A stretch of DNA of 31,583 nt from JADFAK01 sp047615865 (lineage in GTDB: Bacteria; Bacteroidota; Bacteroidia; Flavobacteriales_D; Sanyastnellaceae), in NCBI GenBank assembly GCA_047615865.1, contig JBLHIB010000029.1, forward strand, positions 1 through 31,583, read 5' to 3'. Below, piece by piece: positions 23,123 to 29,855 of the stretch. The notes under the pieces were generated by a model, which had not been told where the DNA came from, did no database searches, and saw only the letters and a list, made by a program, of their open reading frames with translations. The stretch's first letter is position 1, and every line of letters begins with the position of its first letter. The position numbers were made by a program, and so were the translations under genes.

Positions 23123-25150
23123 CTATTTTGTTGCTTTGTTCTGCTTTTGTTTCTCTTTTAGGGCAAACCATTCGTCCCGCAATCGAGCGGCTTCCATAAA
23201 ATCCAATTCTCTTGCCGCCTTCTCCATCAGTTTTTGCGTTTGAGCAATCAGATTGTCTAGTTGCTTTACACTCAAGTACTGTACAATTGGGTCTGCTGCT
23301 GCGCCTGCCGGCAAATCTTCTGGCCCCGAATAAGCATGTGCAGTTGCCGCTGCCGACTTCTTGAGCGAGGCGGAATGTGTCTTTTTGATTTGCTTGGGAG
23401 CCAATCCATGCAAGGTGTTGTATGCCATTTGCTTCTCCCTTCTCCTCAAGGATTCATCCATGGTTGTCTGCATGCTGTTGGTTATCTTGTCAGCATAAAA
23501 AATGACTCTGCCGTTTACATTTCGTGCAGCTCTTCCCGCCGTTTGAGTCAAAGACCTGTTATTCCTTAAAAAACCTTCTTTGTCAGCATCCATAATTGCG
23601 ACGAGAGAAACCTCAGGCAAATCCAAGCCTTCTCTCAGTAAATTCACTCCAATCAACACATCGAAGACACCCTTTCTTAAATCTGACAGTATCTCTATCC
23701 GATCTAACGTGTGCACTTCAGAGTGAATATACCTGCATTTGACATTCAACTTATCCATAAACTTGGCCAGCTCTTCAGCCATTCGCTTGGTAAGTGTTGT
23801 CACCAAAACTCGCTCATCTTGGGCGATGGTCTTATCAATCTCATCCAATAGGTCGTCGACCTGATTCATAGATGGACGCACTTCTATCGGTGGGTCGAGC
23901 AATCCTGTCGGTCTTATTACTTGCTCAACGACAACCCCTTCAGAGCGTTCCAGTTCATAATCGGCGGGTGTTGCGCTCACAAACAATACCTGTCCTGCAA
24001 TAGAATTCCACTCTTCATATTGTAAAGGGCGGTTGTCAAGTGCAGAAGGCAATCTGAAACCGAAATCGACTAAGTTGATTTTTCTTGAGCGGTCGCCACC
24101 ATACATAGCTCCAATTTGGGGAACAGTTACGTGGCTTTCGTCGATAACAGTAAGGTAGTCTGAAGGGAAGTAATCAAGCAGACAAAATGGTCGTTGGCCA
24201 GGCTCCCTTCGATCCATGTAGCGAGAATAGTTCTCTACGCCTGAGCAGTAGCCTAATTCACGCATCATTTCGAGATCATAAGTCACTCTTTCTTCCAAGC
24301 GCTTGGCTTCAATGTATTTACCTTGCTCGTTGAAGAAGTCAACCTGTTTAACCATGTCCTGCTGAATCTGCCAGATGGCGTCATTGAGCACATCTTTGCC
24401 AGTAACGAATAGGTTGGCAGGGTAGATGTTCATTTCTTCGAATTCATTCAGCTTACTGCCCGATTCGGGGTCGATGGTTCGTATGGACTCAATCTCGTCA
24501 CCCCAAAAGCCAACACGCAATGCATGGTCGGCATAGGCCAGAAAAATATCTACTGTATCTCCTTGAACTCGAAAGTTTCCTCTTTTGAAGTCGGAACGTG
24601 TTCGGGAATAGAGAGAGTCCACGAGTAAACGCAGGAATTTGTTTCGTGCAATTTGCTGACCCACCTTGATTGGAACAACGTTTTTGTGAAATTCTGACGG
24701 GTTTCCGATACCATAAATACAAGAAATTGATGCCACGACAATAACATCTCGTCGGCCAGAAAGTAGAGATGTGGTAGTACTCAATCTCATTTTTTCAATC
24801 TCCTCGTTGATTGAAAGATCTTTCTCGATGTAGGTTCCCGTAACAGGAATAAATGCTTCCGGTTGGTAATAATCGTAGTAGCTCACGAAGTATTCCACCA
24901 GATTGTTCGGGAAAAACTGCTTGAACTCACTATAAAGCTGAGCGGCTAGAGTCTTGTTATGCGAGAGGATTAATGTTGGGCGTTGGACTTCCTTAATGAC
25001 ATTGGCTACGGTAAAGGTTTTACCCGATCCTGTCACACCAAGTAATGTTTGCGCAGGCACATCGTCGGTTAGTCCTTTTACCAATTGCTCAATTGCTTGA
25101 GGTTGGTCTCCCGTAGGAATGAAATCAGATTCGAGATTAAATTTTATCAC
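23123..25150 (-). CDS. uvrB: Excinuclease ABC subunit B
   Basis: UvrB is the damage-verifying helicase-like subunit of nucleotide excision repair, loaded by UvrA and cut by UvrC. The 675-residue protein has Walker A LGVTGSGKTFTVANVI, the beta-hairpin region YYDYYQPEAFIPVTGTYIEK, the DEAD-type box VIDESHVTVPQIGAMYGGD, motif V/VI LLREGLDLPEVSLVAIMDAD and QTAGRAARNVNGRVIFYAD, and the C-terminal UVR helix pair (LMEKAARELDFMEAARLRDE) that binds UvrC. It starts 35 bases after the stop of the upstream barrel gene. I saw no SOS-type operator, but Bacteroidota lack a standard one. Confidence 0.99.
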   Translation of the reverse strand: MIKFNLESDFIPTGDQPQAIEQLVKGLTDDVPAQTLLGVTGSGKTFTVANVIKEVQRPTLILSHNKTLAAQLYSEFKQFFPNNLVEYFVSYYDYYQPEAFIPVTGTYIEKDLSINEEIEKMRLSTTTSLLSGRRDVIVVASISCIYGIGNPSEFHKNVVPIKVGQQIARNKFLRLLVDSLYSRTRSDFKRGNFRVQGDTVDIFLAYADHALRVGFWGDEIESIRTIDPESGSKLNEFEEMNIYPANLFVTGKDVLNDAIWQIQQDMVKQVDFFNEQGKYIEAKRLEERVTYDLEMMRELGYCSGVENYSRYMDRREPGQRPFCLLDYFPSDYLTVIDESHVTVPQIGAMYGGDRSRKINLVDFGFRLPSALDNRPLQYEEWNSIAGQVLFVSATPADYELERSEGVVVEQVIRPTGLLDPPIEVRPSMNQVDDLLDEIDKTIAQDERVLVTTLTKRMAEELAKFMDKLNVKCRYIHSEVHTLDRIEILSDLRKGVFDVLIGVNLLREGLDLPEVSLVAIMDADKEGFLRNNRSLTQTAGRAARNVNGRVIFYADKITNSMQTTMDESLRRREKQMAYNTLHGLAPKQIKKTHSASLKKSAAATAHAYSGPEDLPAGAAADPIVQYLSVKQLDNLIAQTQKLMEKAARELDFMEAARLRDEWFALKEKQKQNKATK

Positions 25151-25185
25151 AGCCCAAATTTAGTGGCTTAATATGCCATTGACAA

Positions 25186-25872
25186 CTAGAAAAGTACACC
25201 GACGAATATAGCTCCTCGATAAATCAAAGATCCGTAGCTGCTGTTGAAGCGGTGAACGTCACCATCAGACTTTAGTTTGATTCTGTTTCCTAAAAGGGGC
25301 ATTTCGGAAATATCATCTTCTAAAATCCCAATATTCGGATCGCCCCCCGTCGTAGTCACTTCTCCTGAGAGGGAGTTTCGGCCATAGCCTGCGCCAATGA
25401 TTGCCACGTCGATAGAGAACTTGTCACGAATGACCCATTGAATGCCGACTTGAACACCAGCTCCAATGTTCTGAGATTTCAATCCGAGGTCATAGTCGGT
25501 TTGCTCATCGGTGAACTGCACTGAAATATCGAATTGATAGAACCTAGAAAAGAGGGAGACATAAGGCTTCATATGAGCTCGTCTGGCAGCCTTTGTATAC
25601 CATCTATGTTCGATAGATGCAGAGAAACCAGTTATTTTCCCCGATTGCATCGAGCGGCCGTTCAGCAATGATTTGTAAAAAAAGCTTTCCCGTTGATTGG
25701 GAATAAGATAAGCACCTCCTACTTGCCAGGCCAACTTCTTCTTTCTCACATGCTCAAATGCTATTCCTGGCGCTCCGATTGCTGCACTACCGATGTTCAG
25801 CTTCAGACCTCGGATTTGGCCGAAGGCCGAAGAGAAAAGAAGTAGAAAAATGAGAGTCACGGTGTATTTCAC
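25186..25872 (-). CDS. Exported beta-barrel-like protein of unknown function
   Basis: This 228-residue protein has a clear signal peptide (MKYTVTLIFLLLFSSAFGQ). The mature part consists of beta-strands with alternating hydrophobic residues: LKLNIGSAAIGAPGIAFEHV, KPYVSLFSRFYQFDISVQF, IGAGVQVGIQWVIRDKFSID, and ends in RGAIFVGVLF, a typical terminal strand of small outer-membrane barrels of the DUF3575-like kind. The family assignment is tentative and no function can be given. It lies just upstream of uvrB on the same strand. Confidence 0.75.
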   Translation of the reverse strand: MKYTVTLIFLLLFSSAFGQIRGLKLNIGSAAIGAPGIAFEHVRKKKLAWQVGGAYLIPNQRESFFYKSLLNGRSMQSGKITGFSASIEHRWYTKAARRAHMKPYVSLFSRFYQFDISVQFTDEQTDYDLGLKSQNIGAGVQVGIQWVIRDKFSIDVAIIGAGYGRNSLSGEVTTTGGDPNIGILEDDISEMPLLGNRIKLKSDGDVHRFNSSYGSLIYRGAIFVGVLF

Positions 25873-26047
25873 GTTGTAAAAATAGGTAAAAGAAACCCCT
25901 AACTAAAGATGGAAATGGACTTTGTAATTTGGATTTTGAAAACGACTATTAAGCGAAGGGGGATTTCAAATTCTCACGTTTAACTGGAACCGTGCTTATC
26001 TCTTGCTCTTTTCACTTCCTCTATTTCAAGCCAACGGCCCATGGCGC

Positions 26048-26082
26048 AAAAAAAAAATCCCCGTCGTTGAGAATTTGACGGG
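26048..26082 (-). terminator. Second intrinsic terminator downstream of rplI
   Basis: The minus strand reads CCCGTC, an 11-base loop, GACGGG, then GA and ten U. It is about 140 bases past the rplI terminator with no gene in between, so it probably ends a separate short transcript. Confidence 0.72.
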
Positions 26083-26223
26083 TATCGTTTGAACCGGTTA
26101 GATTCATGCATTCTGTACGCATGTTGTTTTCAGCTAAGCCATTAAGCTATTTACAAGGAAGATGGATAACTAATGTCATATTCTCTAGCGCGCGTGGTTT
26201 AGCCATAATCGAAAAAATTAATC
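26083..26223 (-). ncRNA. Candidate small RNA between two terminators
   Basis: This stretch is bounded by two minus-strand terminators and lacks an open frame longer than about 18 codons. It contains short hairpin-forming segments (AGCT...AGCT near 26132-26148; CATGC...GCATG near 26106-26124). A promoter was not identified; a weak CATATTTG on the minus strand (26255-26262) is the best candidate. The 5' end is not determined, and the call rests mainly on the terminator arrangement. Confidence 0.3.
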
Positions 26224-26254
26224 AAAAAAAAAGCCGTTCACTAGGAACGGCTTT
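26224..26254 (-). terminator. Intrinsic terminator of the rpsF-rpsR-rplI operon
   Basis: AAAGCCGTTC and GAACGGCTTT form a perfect 10-bp stem around ACTAG. Nine U follow or merge with the stem on the minus strand. It lies 22 bases after the rplI stop. Confidence 0.93.
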
Positions 26255-26276
26255 CAAATATGGTTAGAGATGAATA

Positions 26277-26723
26277 TTACTCACCTACAACGTCGAATTT
26301 AACGGCTTGGATAACTGACTTGTGAAGCTTGATTTTTGCTTCGTAAGTACCCAATTCTTTGATCGCATCTTCTGCGATAGAAATGTCCTTTCTATCAATT
26401 GAGAAACCTGCTTTCGCAAGAGCTTCTGAAAGTTGAATAGTGTTAACAGATCCAAAGATTTTCCCGTTCTCACCAGCTTTAGCACCAATTTTCAAAGATA
26501 CTTTAGCAAGTTTAGCAGCAATCACAGCAGCTTCGTCCAATACTTTTGCAAGTTTGTGAGCTCGCTGACGTAATGTCTCAGCAAGAACTTTCTTTTGCGA
26601 AGGAGTAGCAACAATAGCCTTTCCGTTAGGAATAAGGAAGTTGCGTGCGAAACCTGGCTTTACGTTTACAATCTCGTTTGCTTCACCGAGGTTGTCTATG
26701 TTTTCTTTTAGAATAATTTCCAT
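26277..26723 (-). CDS. rplI: 50S ribosomal protein bL9
   Basis: bL9 binds domain V of 23S rRNA and reaches out from the base of the L1 stalk. The 148-residue protein has the N-terminal signature MEIILKENIDNLGEANEIVN with VKPGFARNFLIPNGKA, the long central helix (about 40-75), and a C-terminal domain with KIFGSVNTIQLSEAL. It is the last gene of the bS6-bS18-bL9 operon, 10 bases after rpsR, followed by a strong terminator. Confidence 0.99.
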   Translation of the reverse strand: MEIILKENIDNLGEANEIVNVKPGFARNFLIPNGKAIVATPSQKKVLAETLRQRAHKLAKVLDEAAVIAAKLAKVSLKIGAKAGENGKIFGSVNTIQLSEALAKAGFSIDRKDISIAEDAIKELGTYEAKIKLHKSVIQAVKFDVVGE

Positions 26724-26733
26724 GGCTAGCTAC

Positions 26734-26997
26734 TTATTTCATGTTATCCGCTACATATGGAAGAAGTGCTAAGTGACGTGCTTTTTTAATTGCAACAGAC
26801 ACTTTACGCTGATTCTTCAAAGTAGTTCCAGTCAAACGACGTGGCATAATTTTTCCTTGATCATTCAAAAGCCCTAACAAAAAGTCAGGATCTTTGTAAT
26901 CGATGTACTTGATACCTTTAGACTCAAATCGACAATACTTCTCACGAGTAGTTTCAATTTGAATGGGATTGAGATATCTTACTTCAGATTTTGACAT
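26734..26997 (-). CDS. rpsR: 30S ribosomal protein bS18
   Basis: bS18 pairs with bS6 on the platform of the 30S subunit. The 87-residue protein contains CRFESKGIKYIDYKDPDFLL, IMPRRLTGTTLKNQRKVSVA and IKKARHLALLPY, which together are diagnostic. It lies 26 bases after rpsF and 10 before rplI in one operon. Confidence 0.99.
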   Translation of the reverse strand: MSKSEVRYLNPIQIETTREKYCRFESKGIKYIDYKDPDFLLGLLNDQGKIMPRRLTGTTLKNQRKVSVAIKKARHLALLPYVADNMK

Positions 26998-27023
26998 AGT
27001 TTCTTATCTTTTAGTTAGATGAA

Positions 27024-27365
27024 TTAAGATGAGTGTTTAGCTAAACGCTCGCGACGTTTTGGAGCATAAGCAACATGGTGCTTGTCCATTCTCGTCGTCA
27101 ACCAACGGATTACTCGCTCATCACGCTTGAAAGCAATTTCAAGTGGTAAAACGATTTCTCCGGGAGCTGTGAACTCTAACAAATGATAGAAACCAGTCGA
27201 CTTCTTCTGGATAGGGTACGTAAGTTTACGCAATCCCCAATTTTCATCTTGATCAACGGTACCGCCGTTTTCCTTGATGAATTCCTTGAATTTTCCGACT
27301 GTTTCCGCCACCTGCTCGTCAGATAGCACGGGAGTAATAATGAAAACAGTTTCGTAATTGTTCAT
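27024..27365 (-). CDS. rpsF: 30S ribosomal protein bS6
   Basis: bS6 forms a heterodimer with bS18 that binds 16S rRNA. The 113-residue protein has NNYETVFIITPVLSDEQ at the start, WGLRKLTYPIQKKSTGFYHL and the end strand RDERVIRWLTTRMDKHHVAY. It is the first gene of the operon. In other bacteria the S6:S18 complex binds its own leader to repress; I did not identify such a structure in the short leader here. Confidence 0.99.
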   Translation of the reverse strand: MNNYETVFIITPVLSDEQVAETVGKFKEFIKENGGTVDQDENWGLRKLTYPIQKKSTGFYHLLEFTAPGEIVLPLEIAFKRDERVIRWLTTRMDKHHVAYAPKRRERLAKHSS

Positions 27366-27402
27366 AATACTTTATGAGTTACTTGATTTTTAATTTGGGG
27401 TG

Positions 27403-27436
27403 CAAAGATACTTATTTTCCTGACTTGCTCAGCAAA
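27403..27436 (-). promoter_or_regulatory. Promoter of the rpsF operon
   Basis: The minus strand has TATCTTTG (27403-27410), an exact -7 match, with TTTTG ending at 27433-27436 as a -33 element at a spacing of 22. The leader would be about 30 bases. Confidence 0.5.
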
Positions 27437-27543
27437 ATTGATAGAAGAAGGTTGTCGATTCTATATTTCGCTCGGAAATATTGGTCAGACTTCGGTAAAT
27501 AACGTGCGGCAGAGCAGGATACAAGGCCCCTTGATCCCCGCTG

Positions 27544-27557
27544 ATTCATAAATGAAT
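27544..27557. repeat. 14-bp perfect palindrome between rpsF and dnaX
   Basis: ATTCAT AA ATGAAT lies in the 306-base gap between the divergent rpsF and dnaX starts. It could be an operator; nothing else in this gap apart from the rpsF promoter is supportable. Confidence 0.4.
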
Positions 27558-27671
27558 GCAAAGAGGACTAGCAAATTGAGTGTTTGAATTATGTGGAAAA
27601 CTTAGTCGCATAATTACTACGTATTTACACGATATTTGTGCTCCTTGTAGATTTTGAGAAGTAGAAAAGAC

Positions 27672-29387
27672 GTGTCAGAACAATTCATAGTTTCAGCCAG
27701 AAAGTACAGACCAACAACTTGGGAAACCGTTGTTGGGCAAGGTTCGATTACCTCCACCTTGAGAAATGCCATTGCCAACAACCAGATTGCACAGGCTTAC
27801 TTGTTTTGTGGTCCGCGTGGTGTTGGAAAAACAACTTGTGCACGTTTATTCGCCAAAGAGATTAATAAGGAAGAGGGAGAGGAAGAAAAGGACCTTTCAT
27901 TCAATGTGTTTGAGTTGGATGCTGCCTCGAACAATAGTGTCGATGACATCCGTTCAATTACTGATCAGGTTAGGATACCGCCTCAAATTGGTAACTACAA
28001 GGTGTATATCATTGATGAGGTTCATATGCTCTCTCAGCAGGCTTTTAATGCTTTTCTGAAGACGTTGGAGGAACCACCACCTCATGCGATTTTCATCCTC
28101 GCTACTACCGAGAAGCATAAAATCATACCTACTATACTTAGTCGTTGTCAAATCTTTGACTTCAACAGAATTGGTGTTGCCGACACAGCTGCCCATTTGG
28201 CTTATGTTGCCGAGCAAGAAAATATGCAAGCCGATGCTGAAGGTCTCCACGTAATTGCTCAGAAGGCAGATGGAGCATTGAGAGATGCCTTGTCTATCCT
28301 TGATCAAGTTGCTGCTTTTAGCGACAAGGTGCTGTCCTACGAAAATGTAATAAAGAATTTGAATGTGCTCGATCATGAGTACTACTTCAAAACGGTCAAG
28401 CTTATCCTAGAAGAAGATATTCCAGGGTCGCTTTTGCTGTATGGAGAAATTCAGGACCACGGTTTTGACGGACATCAGTTCATAATCGGTCTTGGAGAGC
28501 ATTTTCGAAACCTGATGGTAAGCAAAGACGAAAGCACAGTCAAGCTTCTTGAGACCAGTGATTCAGTCAAAAAGCGTTTTGTTGAACAAGCGCACGAGAC
28601 GGATATCCGCTTGCTCATAATTGCGCTTGATATCATCAATCAATGCGACGTCCAGTACCGCACAAGCAAGAATCAACGGCTGCTCGTTGAACTCTCGTTA
28701 ATGCAACTTTGCTCGATTAAATACAATCAGGCCGAAAAAAAAAAGTCTAATTTTAGGATAAAGCCCTTCGTCGGAGGACTAGCCAAAGTGAAAGTTGCGA
28801 GCGCAGAAGGCACCGGTGCAGCTGCTACGACAACTACTGCCGAGGCTATAGCTTCGCCGCTAGATCGCAAGAAAGCCCGCACTGCTGAAAAACCTTTGGC
28901 TCGAGGAAAGGGTATAAAACCCAAAGGGTCTTATACACTCACAGCCTTGCTCGAACAATCTGAAGTTAGTTTGGAAAGTGACGAGGATCTAGCTGCTATT
29001 GTACCTAAACTCACAGAGTCTTATTCACGCGAGGAATTTGAGAATGCCTGGAAAGCTTTCATGGGCGTCTTGAATAAAAGAGGGGATCTTAGTCTCTATA
29101 GTACTTTGAGTGTGCGCCTTCCGATGGTAACGGCAGATCATGCGATCCAAGTAGATATTAGCAACAACGTCCAAGAATCCGACGTTGTAACGGTTCGCTC
29201 AGAAATGCTCGAATTCTTAAAAGCGCGTCTGAAGAATCACAAACTACACCTCCAAGTTAATATTAAGAAGGACGATTCCCAGAATACACGATTGTATACC
29301 GACAAGGACAAGTTCGATGCGATGGTGGGTATCAATCCTGCACTTGAAGGTTTTAGAACCGACTTGAACCTTGATTTGGAGTTCTAG
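27672..29387 (+). CDS. dnaX: DNA polymerase III subunit gamma/tau
   Basis: DnaX is the clamp-loader ATPase of the replicative polymerase. The preferred start is GTG 27672, giving SEQFIVSARKYRPTTWETVV as in relatives; an in-frame TTG at 27654 is less likely. Of 571 residues, Walker A is GPRGVGKTT (47-55), Walker B YIIDEVHML (112-120), sensor 1 ILATTEKHK, and the SRC motif follows (LSRCQIF). The zinc-binding cysteines normally found between Walker A and the LDAASNN segment are missing; that stretch reads INKEEGEEEKDLSFN. Domain III ends near residue 350. An A10 tract at 28735-28744 sits right there, followed by an Ala/Lys-rich linker (about 370-415) and the tau-specific C-terminal region. Confidence 0.97.
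   Translation: MSEQFIVSARKYRPTTWETVVGQGSITSTLRNAIANNQIAQAYLFCGPRGVGKTTCARLFAKEINKEEGEEEKDLSFNVFELDAASNNSVDDIRSITDQVRIPPQIGNYKVYIIDEVHMLSQQAFNAFLKTLEEPPPHAIFILATTEKHKIIPTILSRCQIFDFNRIGVADTAAHLAYVAEQENMQADAEGLHVIAQKADGALRDALSILDQVAAFSDKVLSYENVIKNLNVLDHEYYFKTVKLILEEDIPGSLLLYGEIQDHGFDGHQFIIGLGEHFRNLMVSKDESTVKLLETSDSVKKRFVEQAHETDIRLLIIALDIINQCDVQYRTSKNQRLLVELSLMQLCSIKYNQAEKKKSNFRIKPFVGGLAKVKVASAEGTGAAATTTTAEAIASPLDRKKARTAEKPLARGKGIKPKGSYTLTALLEQSEVSLESDEDLAAIVPKLTESYSREEFENAWKAFMGVLNKRGDLSLYSTLSVRLPMVTADHAIQVDISNNVQESDVVTVRSEMLEFLKARLKNHKLHLQVNIKKDDSQNTRLYTDKDKFDAMVGINPALEGFRTDLNLDLEF
28735..28744 (+). other. A10 slippage tract in dnaX
   Basis: Ten A in the context GCCG-A10-GTCTAA. One extra A, or a -1 ribosomal slip, gives AEKKKV and stop (TAA 28748-28750), a product of about 359 residues covering the three AAA+ clamp-loader domains. 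One A fewer also meets a stop within about eight codons. Confidence 0.6.
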
Positions 29388-29402
29388 ATTCACTGAAATC
29401 CT

Positions 29403-29771
29403 TTAACGATCACCCTTCTGCTCGTATGCTTTTGGCTTTTGCTTCCAGTCTGTGAAAGCAGCCATTTTCTGAGGTCCCACAATGCTCTTGACTGCTTTGT
29501 CCCATTCTTTTTCGATAGCCTCTTCCTTGCTTTCATTTCCGACAACTCCTTCCATGGACATTGCAAGCTCATATTCATAGCAAGCTTTTCCCAAATTTGA
29601 AAATTCAAGTTTGTCATCGATCCCACATAATTTTTCAATTTCATGCGCGGCAAAATCTGCCTTTTCTCTCAAGGACAAAGTACTCGATGTTGTTTGAGCT
29701 GTATCTTGCGCAACAAGTGAGATTGTCATGCAGGTGAAGGCCAACATTAGTAGTGTTTTTCCTGTTTTCAT
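29403..29771 (-). CDS. Small exported protein of unknown function
   Basis: This 122-residue protein has a signal peptide (MKTGKTLLMLAFTCMTISLVA, cut probably after AQ). The mature part is mostly alpha-helical (REKADFAAHEIEKLCGIDDK, EEAIEKEWDKAVKSIVG) with two Cys residues (in KLCGI and KACYEY). I do not recognise a family. It ends 15 bases from the dnaX stop, in the opposite orientation, and starts 84 bases from the divergent TonB-dependent receptor gene. Confidence 0.72.
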   Translation of the reverse strand: MKTGKTLLMLAFTCMTISLVAQDTAQTTSSTLSLREKADFAAHEIEKLCGIDDKLEFSNLGKACYEYELAMSMEGVVGNESKEEAIEKEWDKAVKSIVGPQKMAAFTDWKQKPKAYEQKGDR

Positions 29772-29835
29772 AGCGATTCTTTTAAATTCGTTTAATCATC
29801 TTTCTTGCAAGCCGATATTTTTACTATTCTTTTGC

Positions 29836-29852
29836 ACTGAATTATATTCAGT
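29836..29852. promoter_or_regulatory. Perfect palindrome upstream of the TonB-dependent receptor gene
   Basis: ACTGAAT TAT ATTCAGT, a 7-bp perfect inverted repeat ending 3 bases before the ATG at 29856. It could be a DNA operator or an RNA hairpin masking the start codon. Confidence 0.5.
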
Positions 29853-29855
29853 CCT

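Larger units (their letters stand above)
25873..26276. other. 404-base intergenic region without a protein gene
   Basis: It holds two minus-strand terminators (26048-26082 and 26224-26254) and a 140-base stretch between them with no convincing open frame. The left part contains an 11-base exact inverted match (25966-25976 with 26068-26078). No tRNA could be folded by eye. Confidence 0.6.

Noticed and set aside
26083..26170. tRNA-like words on the minus strand (AGCTTAATGG...TTAGCT, GGTTCAAAC)
   Set aside because: No matching T-stem, acceptor stem or seven-base anticodon loop could be formed; the words alone are not a tRNA.
29390..29653. 87-codon minus-strand frame overlapping the small exported protein gene
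   Set aside because: A shadow frame: it has no signal peptide, whereas the overlapping frame 29403-29771 has a good one.
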